DNA of 23,434 bases from an uncultured Phycisphaerales bacterium (GTDB lineage Bacteria > Planctomycetota > Phycisphaerae > Sedimentisphaerales > Anaerobacaceae), in contig CALEZT010000239.1 of assembly GCA_937927975.1 (NCBI GenBank), positions 1 to 23,434 on the forward strand. Reading direction: 5' to 3'. The notes below the pieces were generated by a model. That model was not told the origin of the DNA. It made no database searches and worked only from the letters and a program-made list of their open reading frames with translations. Below, one piece after another: positions 14,007 to 21,600 of the stretch. The translations under genes were made by a program, and so were the position numbers. Every line of letters starts with the position of its first letter. Positions within the stretch are counted from its first letter, which is position 1.

Positions 14007-14117
14007 GAGCGTAATATAGAGGGACGTCATTGTCCTCGGACGGCCCTTCGCGAGCGTCTTCTTCGCACTGACGCGAGGATCGGGGATCGCGTTGCGATCG
14101 CATGTGAGGTCGTGCCG

Positions 14118-15689
14118 ATGAGCGAGAACGAGAGCTTCGGGACGTGCGGGCGGTGCTGGTTTTGTCGGATGGAGGGCGGCGGCGAACCTGCGATCGACCG
14201 ACGGCTGCGCGGGTTCATCCCGCTCTATGCCGACGCGGCGGGCGACTACTGCCGGATTCCGCTGACGCGAGGGCGCTTCGCCAAGGTCGATCCCGAGGAT
14301 TACGGCTGGCTGGCGCAGTTCCGCTGGCACTACGTGCGGACCGCGCGGACGTTCTACGCGGTGCGGTCGTGCTACGATCGCGGGCGATGTCACAAGGTCT
14401 GGATGCATCGCGAGATCCTGGGCACGCCGGGAGGGATGGTCTGCGACCACGTCAACCACAACGGCCTGGACAATCGGCGGACCAACCTGCGGAACTGCAC
14501 CGCGGCCCAGAACAACCTCAACCGGCGGCACTATCGCAATTCCCGGTCGCGGTACAAAGGCGTGTGGTGGTGCAAGGGGCTCCAGATGTGGGGCGCGACG
14601 ATCCAGGCCGGCGGGCGGGAGGAGTTCCTCGGGTACTTTGCGCGGGAGATCGAAGCGGCGCGGGCATACGACGCCGCGGCCCGGCGGCTGCACGGGGCGT
14701 TCGCGTGCCTCAATTTCCCCGAGGAAGCAGCACAGGGGCAAGCGGTCCGTGGTCGGATACCGGGGACGCCATCCTCTATTCACAATCACGACAGGCGAGT
14801 TGTTGGCGAAACCGGAGCGTCAGAGGACCTTGCTCGACCGCCCCAGGCCGTCGAGGTTGCCGCGGGCCATGGCGTGCATCACGCCGTAGACGATCAGCAT
14901 CTGGCCGATGCCGTAGGTGATCCAGCACAGGTCGCCGAGGCCATGCCGGTTGTTCTGGAAGAGCCGGACCGCAAGGAAGGCGTCGCTGAGCAGAAAAAGA
15001 AGACCCCCGATTGCGACGAGGACGAATCGCCTTTCGAAACGAGCCACCGCCGCCATCGCCGCCGCCGCGGTCGAAAGGAAAGCTGTGTAGGCGGCCGTGG
15101 GCACGTGCATGTCGGGCAGGCTCTTCGATGGATGGACCAGCGTCGCCCAGAGGGCCAGGCCGGCCAGATTGTAGAGCACAAGGACAACCGCCAAGGTCCG
15201 AGGCCAGGCGGGCCGGCCGGTCAAGCCCAGGCGACGGGCAAGGACCAGCATGCCGCCGACATAGGCGACGTGTCCCAGGGCGAACAGCGGGATGATCACC
15301 ACGAGCGGCTCGGTGAAACGCAGGACACGAAAGGCGCCGTACAGATCGGCCAACATGCCGAACGTCATGCCCAGGGCGATCAGAGCACACGTCGGTCCGA
15401 GCCGGTCACGGCGATGAAGCGACCAGTTGACCCACGCGGCGGCCGAGAGCGCCACCGACGAGAGCCCCCAGAATCGGCTCCAACCGCCCTGCCCCGTGAT
15501 CACGATGGCGGCAAACGCGCATGGCAGAAGCACGAGCCACAGCAGCCACAGGACCCAAAGCCAGACGCATGCCAACGATCGCTTCATCCCAGTCCGACCA
15601 CCCACTTGCTGTTCCATGATTCAGAGTCCCTGCCCGAGCACGAACTCGTGGCGAGATTGTATGGAAGGAGCACGCACAGATCAACGTGA
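14118..15689 (+). CDS. HNH endonuclease with AP2 domain, frame continues antisense to the next gene
   Basis: The gene-like part covers about residues 1-210. An N-terminal CGRCWFC pair of Cys motifs comes first. Then comes the HNH region, with MHREILG and VCDHVNHNGLDNRRTNLR carrying the metal-binding His/Asp/Asn. Then comes an AP2-type DNA-binding domain (SRYKGVWW to AARAYDAAARRLHGAFACLNF). This is the architecture of homing-type, HNH-AP2 mobile endonucleases. A GAGGT ribosome site 7 nt before the ATG at 14118 supports this start. Homologues end near the NFPEE stretch (about 14730). Here the frame stays open for another 310 codons, to 15689, rich in Gln, Arg and His and almost fully antisense to the YhhN gene. 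The tail is probably not a real domain; the natural stop may have been lost. Confidence 0.75.
   Translation: MSENESFGTCGRCWFCRMEGGGEPAIDRRLRGFIPLYADAAGDYCRIPLTRGRFAKVDPEDYGWLAQFRWHYVRTARTFYAVRSCYDRGRCHKVWMHREILGTPGGMVCDHVNHNGLDNRRTNLRNCTAAQNNLNRRHYRNSRSRYKGVWWCKGLQMWGATIQAGGREEFLGYFAREIEAARAYDAAARRLHGAFACLNFPEEAAQGQAVRGRIPGTPSSIHNHDRRVVGETGASEDLARPPQAVEVAAGHGVHHAVDDQHLADAVGDPAQVAEAMPVVLEEPDRKEGVAEQKKKTPDCDEDESPFETSHRRHRRRRGRKESCVGGRGHVHVGQALRWMDQRRPEGQAGQIVEHKDNRQGPRPGGPAGQAQATGKDQHAADIGDVSQGEQRDDHHERLGETQDTKGAVQIGQHAERHAQGDQSTRRSEPVTAMKRPVDPRGGRERHRREPPESAPTALPRDHDGGKRAWQKHEPQQPQDPKPDACQRSLHPSPTTHLLFHDSESLPEHELVARLYGRSTHRST
14820..15617 (-). CDS. YhhN/TMEM86-family membrane protein (lysoplasmalogenase-like)
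   Basis: This 265-residue, very hydrophobic protein has about eight membrane helices. The segment GGLLFLLSDAFLAVRLF matches the family's conserved SD region, and GLGDLCWITYGIGQMLIVYG matches the C-terminal helix. Characterised members hydrolyse the vinyl-ether bond of lysoplasmalogens, so a role in ether-lipid turnover is possible but inferred. The ATG at 15617 gives a 10-residue polar lead; a second ATG at 15587 (MKRSLACVW) starts directly at helix 1 and may be the true start. The whole gene lies antisense to the open tail of the HNH-AP2 frame. The hydrophobic periodicity on this strand is the stronger coding signal. Confidence 0.85.
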   Translation of the reverse strand: MEQQVGGRTGMKRSLACVWLWVLWLLWLVLLPCAFAAIVITGQGGWSRFWGLSSVALSAAAWVNWSLHRRDRLGPTCALIALGMTFGMLADLYGAFRVLRFTEPLVVIIPLFALGHVAYVGGMLVLARRLGLTGRPAWPRTLAVVLVLYNLAGLALWATLVHPSKSLPDMHVPTAAYTAFLSTAAAAMAAVARFERRFVLVAIGGLLFLLSDAFLAVRLFQNNRHGLGDLCWITYGIGQMLIVYGVMHAMARGNLDGLGRSSKVL

Positions 15690-15880
15690 AATGGACAAGT
15701 CACGGCCACAGAACCGACGGCGTCGTGATGGGTGAAGAGGCGGGCTCGCCGCGAACGAGGCGGTTTGTGTTACACATCGCGGGCCCCATGCGGTATGTTG
15801 GACGCGTGTGCGCCGGCCGCCCTTCGGGAGCAACCGGCGCGGAACGGAGTTCACGGTCGCGTCGTTGAAGGGAGATCGAT

Positions 15881-18532
15881 ATGCGAAAGGCGATGTGGTT
15901 GTTCGTGGCGATGGGGATCGGGCTTGGGGTCTCTCGCGATGCGGCCGGTCGAGCCGGCGGCGACGTGGTCGTCGAGAAGGCGACGGTCCGGCTCCCGTCG
16001 GCGGCCGAGTGGCCCGTGCTGAAGGAGTACGACCAGGACCACCTGGCCAGGATCGCGATGCCGCTGGGCGGGATTGGGACCGGCACCGTCTCGCTGGGCG
16101 GACGGGGCGATTTGCGGGACTGGGAGATCATGAACCGACCGGCCAAGGGGTTCGTCCCGACGCGAGGGTCGTTCAGCCCGTTCTTCGCGATCTTCGTCAA
16201 GGACGCCAAGGGCCGCACGCAGACCAGGGCGCTCGAGGGCCCGATCGATCTGTCGGGCTACGAAGCCAGTCACGGCAGCACCGCGGTCAATCACGGCCTG
16301 CCGCGATTCCGCCAGTGCACGTTTGCCGCGGCGTATCCGCTCGGGCAGGTGATGCTCAGCGATCGCGAGATGCTCGTCGATGTCACGCTCCAGGCGTTCA
16401 ATCCGCTGGTCCCGGCCGACCCCGACGCCAGCGGGATCCCGGTGGCGATCCTGCGGTACGTGCTTCGCAACAAGACCAATCAGCCGTTGCAGGTCTCGGT
16501 CTGCGGCGTGATGCCCAACTTCGTCGGCATGGACGGCTCGGGCCAGACGAAAGACTGGAAAGGCGACCTTGTCGCCGCCGGGGGCAAGGCCAATCGCAAT
16601 CAGTACCGCGAGGGCAAGGGCGCCCGAGGCATCTTCATGGATTCCGAAGGCGTCGCCGAGCGGGCCGAGCAATGGGGTTCGATGACGCTGACGACCACGA
16701 CCCAGGGCGACGTCACGCACCGGGTCGCCTGGATCCCCGGCGGCTGGGGCAGTTCGGGCCTGGACTTCTGGGACGACTTCAGCGCCGACGGCAAGCTCGA
16801 CCCGCGCGAGCCTTTGAAAGAGGACACGCCCATGGCCTCGCTGGCGGTGAGCGTCGAGCTGCCACCCAAACAGGCGGTGCCTGTGGTGTTCCTGCTGACG
16901 TGGCACTTCCCCAACCGCATGACCTGGACCCGCAAGGGCAACGACGAGGACCGGATCGGCAACTATTACACGACGCAGTACAAGGACGCATGGGACGTCG
17001 CGGAAAAGGTCGCGCCGCAGGTGGGCGTGCTGGAGGACAGGACGCTGCGGTTCGTGCGGGCGTTCTGCGAGAGCGGGCTGCCGGAGGTGGTCAAGGAGGC
17101 GGCGCTCTTCAACCTCAGCACGCTGCGGTCGCAGACGTGTTTCCGCACCGAGGACGGCCGGTTCTACGGCTTCGAAGGGTGCAGCAATCGGGGCGGCTGC
17201 TGCCACGGCTCCTGCACGCACGTGTGGAACTACGAGCACGCGACGGCGCTGCTGTTCGGCTCGCTGGCGATGAGCATGCGCGAGATCGAGTTCGCCCAGG
17301 CCACCGACGACGAAGGCATGATGAGCTTTCGCGTGCACCTGCCGCTTTCGCGGGCCAAGGAGTTCGGCAAGGCCGCCGCCGACGGGCAGATGGGCTGCAT
17401 CATGAAAATGTACCGCGACTGGCAGCTCTCGGGCGACGACGCGACGCTCAAGACGCTCTGGCCGCACGTGAAGAAGACGGTCGAGTTCTGCTGGATTCCC
17501 GGCGGCTGGGACGCGGACAAAGACGGCGTGATGGAAGGCTGCCAGCACAACACGATGGACGTCGAGTATTACGGCCCGAATCCGCAGATGGGCATCTGGT
17601 ATCTGGGCGCGCTGCGGGCCGCCGAAGAGATGGCCAGGCGCGTCGGAGACACCCAGTTCGCTGCGACTTGTCGCGACCTCTTCGAGCGAGGCAGCAAGTG
17701 GACCGACGCGAACCTGTTCAACGGGGAGTACTATGAGCATAAGATCCAACCGCCGACCGACGAATCGCAGATCGCGGCCAGCCTGCTGGTGGGCATGGGG
17801 GCCAAGGACCTGACCAAGCCGGACTATCAGCTCGGCGCAGGCTGCCTCGTCGATCAGCTCGTCGGGCAGTACACCGCCCACGTCTGCGGCCTGGGTTATC
17901 TCGTGGATCGCGACCACGTCCGCACGACGCTTGGCAGCATCATGAAGTACAACTATCGCGAGAACCTCTACGACCATTTCAACTGCATGCGGAGCTTCGC
18001 CCTCGGAGATGAATCGATCCTGCTGATGGCCGCCTACCCCAAGGACCGGCCGAAGAACCCCTTCTCCTACTTCACCGAAGTGATGACGGGCTTCGAGTAC
18101 ACCGCTGCGGTCGGGATGCTGTACGAAGGCCAGACCAAAGAAGGGCTCAAGTGCATCGAGAACATCCGCAACCGCTACGACGGTCGCAAGCGCAGTCCCT
18201 TCAACGAAGCCGAGTGCGGACACCACTACGCCCGCGCGATGGCCAGTTGGGCGGCGGTCCTGGCATTGACCGGGTTCCGCTATTCCGGCGTGGACAAGTC
18301 GATGACCCTCGCTCCCAACGACGGCACGCACTTCTGGTCCAACGGCTACGCCTGGGGCGCGTGCACGCTCAAACGGTCGGGCAAGCGAATGGACGTGTCG
18401 CTGTCGGTCCTTCACGGCGACCTGACGCTGGCGAGATTCGACCTGACAGGCCACGGCTCGCGAGTCTTCGACAAACCGTTGCAGGCCGCGGCAGGCCAGA
18501 GAGCCACCTTCGCGGTCGCGCGCGAGAAGTGA
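15881..18532 (+). CDS. Exported GH116-family glycoside hydrolase
   Basis: This 883-residue protein of the GBA2/DUF608 type (glucosylceramidase, beta-glucosidase, beta-xylosidase) begins with a signal peptide (about 1-27) and so should act outside the cytoplasm. The N-terminal beta domain has the IAMPLGGIGTGTVSLGG motif (59-75); the catalytic (alpha/alpha)6 barrel follows. D560 in HNTMDVEYYGPNP aligns with the acid/base Asp of the family. The nucleophile is E432 (GFEG) or E452 (WNYE); the 128-residue gap from E432 to D560 is close to that in archaeal SSO1353 (E335 and D462). Cys residues cluster between them (434, 440, 441, 445). GGGAG precedes the ATG by 8 nt. Downstream is a convergent gene. 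The substrate is not deducible. Confidence 0.92.
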   Translation: MRKAMWLFVAMGIGLGVSRDAAGRAGGDVVVEKATVRLPSAAEWPVLKEYDQDHLARIAMPLGGIGTGTVSLGGRGDLRDWEIMNRPAKGFVPTRGSFSPFFAIFVKDAKGRTQTRALEGPIDLSGYEASHGSTAVNHGLPRFRQCTFAAAYPLGQVMLSDREMLVDVTLQAFNPLVPADPDASGIPVAILRYVLRNKTNQPLQVSVCGVMPNFVGMDGSGQTKDWKGDLVAAGGKANRNQYREGKGARGIFMDSEGVAERAEQWGSMTLTTTTQGDVTHRVAWIPGGWGSSGLDFWDDFSADGKLDPREPLKEDTPMASLAVSVELPPKQAVPVVFLLTWHFPNRMTWTRKGNDEDRIGNYYTTQYKDAWDVAEKVAPQVGVLEDRTLRFVRAFCESGLPEVVKEAALFNLSTLRSQTCFRTEDGRFYGFEGCSNRGGCCHGSCTHVWNYEHATALLFGSLAMSMREIEFAQATDDEGMMSFRVHLPLSRAKEFGKAAADGQMGCIMKMYRDWQLSGDDATLKTLWPHVKKTVEFCWIPGGWDADKDGVMEGCQHNTMDVEYYGPNPQMGIWYLGALRAAEEMARRVGDTQFAATCRDLFERGSKWTDANLFNGEYYEHKIQPPTDESQIAASLLVGMGAKDLTKPDYQLGAGCLVDQLVGQYTAHVCGLGYLVDRDHVRTTLGSIMKYNYRENLYDHFNCMRSFALGDESILLMAAYPKDRPKNPFSYFTEVMTGFEYTAAVGMLYEGQTKEGLKCIENIRNRYDGRKRSPFNEAECGHHYARAMASWAAVLALTGFRYSGVDKSMTLAPNDGTHFWSNGYAWGACTLKRSGKRMDVSLSVLHGDLTLARFDLTGHGSRVFDKPLQAAAGQRATFAVAREK

Positions 18533-18556
18533 CGCAGGCTGTGGAATCGGCGGCGA

Positions 18557-18592
18557 GGACGAACAGGCTCGTCCGTGTTCTTCGCAGAGAAC
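18557..18592. terminator. Weak hairpins between convergent genes
   Basis: GGACGA (18557-18562) pairs with TCGTCC (18569-18574), and GTTCT (18577-18581) pairs with AGAAC (18588-18592). They lie in the 100-bp gap between the GH116 stop and the giant repeat gene's stop. A terminator is expected here, but T-tracts are absent. Confidence 0.3.
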
Positions 18593-18632
18593 GACAATGC
18601 CGCGGCCCGGTGCGGACCGAAGCCGCGTTCGT

Positions 18633-21600
18633 TCACCGTCTCATCCGTCCGCGACCCCAGCCCAGAAGGGCCAGCCCGATGCCTGCCAACAGTGCGGCGC
18701 CGGGCGCCGGAATCGTTTGGCCCGTGTAGACGGCACGCAGGGACAACCCGCCATCCTGCTGGAGCACATTGTACCAGAAGCCCGATGGGCCGCCGGAGAA
18801 CGTGCAGGACATCAACGCCAGGTCCACCGGAGAATCGGCGGTGAGGAACGGGAGAAACACGCTCTCTCCCAATCCCATCTGGGCAGCCGGATCGAATCCC
18901 GGGAGGAAGCAGAAGTTGATGGCGCCCATCGTCGGGGTGAAGTCCATCAGGCTCATCATGCCTGCCTCGCCGCCGGTCACCGTGCCGGCGACATGCAGGG
19001 AATCGAAGCTCCCAGGCGCAAATCCGCCGATCTCAATCTCCAGAACGCTGGAGGCCGACAGGACGAGGTCGCCGATGATCGTGGTGTCCATGATCGTCCC
19101 CAAGCCTCCGGGCGAAAGGATCCCGGCGTTGGTCAGAGTGTTGCCGACGCCCAGGTCGATGATCGCGCCCGCATCGAACCGTGCCCCGGCGTTGTTGTTG
19201 AAGGCATTGGAGCCGGCGCCGAGGTGGACGCCGCCGATCACTGTGCCGTAGTTGTCCACGACGTCGTTGCCGCCGCTGCCGCGGATCGCTGTGCCGCTCA
19301 GGGCGGAGATATTCCCGTGATTGATGAGCGTGTTGTCGGCCCCGCCGTCGAAGTTGACGCCGACGCCGCTGCCTGAGCCGCCGCGGACGGTGCCGCCGTT
19401 GAGAGTAATGCTGATGTCACCGTTGCCACGGGAGCCGAGGCTCTGGGCGTGAATGCCGTCTGAATTTGCCCCATTGGCCATGATGCTGCTGCCCACGGTG
19501 ACGGTGACCGGCCCGGCTGTGCCGCCGGAGCCCGCCACACTCTGGGCGAGAATGCCATGGGACATGTCGCCGGAGGTTGTGATGTTGCCATGGTGGGTGA
19601 CGCTCACCGCGCCGGCCGAACCCGATCCGCCCGCGCTGCCGGCGAAACCGACGCCGACGCCGGAGTCCTCGGAGAATACCCCTCTTGCGTGAGGTCCCAG
19701 TTCGAGCGAGCTGATGCCCAGCTCTTCACCGATCCCGGCGAAACCGCCGCCGCCGCCGATGCTCTGGGCGAGGATGCCATGCGCGAAGACGCCCTGGGTC
19801 GTGATATCGGCGCTGTTCTCCACGATCACGTCGCCGCCATTGCCGGTGCCGCCATTGCGTCCCTGCAGACGCACAAAGGAATTCAGCGGATCGATCAAAT
19901 CGTATTCGTCGCTGACGACGATTCCGCTGGCCCCGCCGCCTCCGCCAATGCTCTGGGCCAGGATTCCGTTGGCGAAATGGCCCTGCGTGGCAATGCGACC
20001 GTCGTTGTATACGCGGACCTCGCCCCCATCGCCCATGGCGCCGCCGGAGCCGCCGGGGCGCAGGGTGGTGTTCATCAGCGGGATGGGGACAGAACGTATG
20101 GCCTCCACGATCTCGTCGGGCAGATCCGCATCGATCTCTGTGGAATCGCCCAGGCTGCCGCCGCCCCCGCCGACGCTCTGTGCCAGAACCCCGTTGGCGA
20201 AATGGCCCTGCGTGGCAATGCTGCCCTGGTTGCGTACGACGACGACGCCACCGTCGCCGTCCACGCCGCCGGAACCGCCAAGCGTGAAGCTGGAAGAGAA
20301 GTCCAGGAAACCGCCAAGACCCACGAGTTCCCACAGATCAATGCCCAGACTGAAATCCATCTTCGTGGCGTTGCCCCCGCTGCCGCCGCCTCCCCCGACG
20401 CTCTGCGCCAGGATTCCATGGGCAAAGCGCCCGGCGGTGTCGATATCGCCCGTGTTGGCGATGTCCACCCGTCCGCCGCTGCCGCCGTCGCCGCCCGAGC
20501 CGCCAAGCGTCAAGTCGGAGTTGATATCCACCGAGGGCAAAAGGAGTTGCCAGAGCTTGGTCAGAACACCAATCTCCGCATGCAGCAACGAACTGCTGCC
20601 GCCCGAACCGCCGCCGCCGCCTACGCTCTGGCCGAGGATTCCGTACGCGGATTCACCGGCGCTGGTAATGGAGCCGCTGTTGGTCACAGATACACTGTCG
20701 CCATGGCCGCCTTTCCCGGCGGCGCCGCCCAGATTCACACTCACTGAGAAGCTCTCAATAGCCATGACGGTGGTCAGGCTGCTGCCGCCGTCACCACCGC
20801 CGCCACCTACGCTCTGAGCGCCCACGCCATAAGAACGGAATCCGGATGTGCCGACGTCGCCCTCATTGGCGACGTTTACCACGCCACCATCGCCGCCGTT
20901 CCCACCGTCGCCGCCGATGCTCAATGCGACGCTCATACCGGGCATTCCCTCCATTCCGCCGACCGTGAGATTTGTGTTGACTACAGCGCCGCCTGCGCCG
21001 CCGCCACCGCCGATGCTCTGGGCGGAGAGACCATGGGAGTGTTCCCCGAGGGTTGTAACCTGGCTGCGGCTGGCGACCTGAACATCATTGCCGTTGCCGC
21101 CGGCGCCGCCCTGGCCGCCGAACACGTAGCTGCCCGACATTTGGACTGCACCGGTGAAGCTGATCACATCGCCGCCGGCGCCGCCGCCACCGCCGAGGCT
21201 CATGGCATGAATCCCCGATGAGAAAGAACCGTCCGTGACGATGGAGCCCGCCGTGCTGTTGACGTTCACCTGTCCACCGCTGCCGCCCTGGGCGCTGTCG
21301 CCGCCGCGAACGAAGGTGCCCTCGATGCCGAAAGAATAGCCCCGCCCCCCGCTGCCGCCCCCGCCACCGATGCTATACCCCGCCAACCCGGCGGAATCCG
21401 TGCCTGAGGTTGCCAGCGAACCGGAGTGATTGATCGTCACATCGCCGCCGGAGCCGCCGGAACCGCCGGTGCCGCCGGTCGAGAAGAAGACCGCGTTGAC
21501 GCCGCCGCCGGAACCGCCGGGCAGGTCATCCTCGGTGACCACGCCGCCCGCGATGCCGCCGCCACCGCCGGTGCTCTGAGCGACGACGCCGCCTGCAGTG

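Larger units (their letters stand above)
13427..14117. other. Spacer with repeats upstream of HNH-AP2 gene
   Basis: It contains the second 101-bp direct repeat (13561-13661), tandem 'cccgtgg' motifs (about 13655-13680), an inverted 'cacagag' pair (13754-13781 with 13819-13846, 23 of 28 bases) and a 16-bp direct repeat (13876-13891 and 13991-14006). The reading frame of the HNH-AP2 gene stays open back to 13842, but that part looks non-coding. Confidence 0.55.

Noticed and set aside
15851..18454. 867-codon open frame on the minus strand opposite the GH116 gene
   Set aside because: It is the antisense shadow of a clear GH116 gene. It lacks domains and is rich in Arg, Val and His, as expected from reversed high-GC codons.
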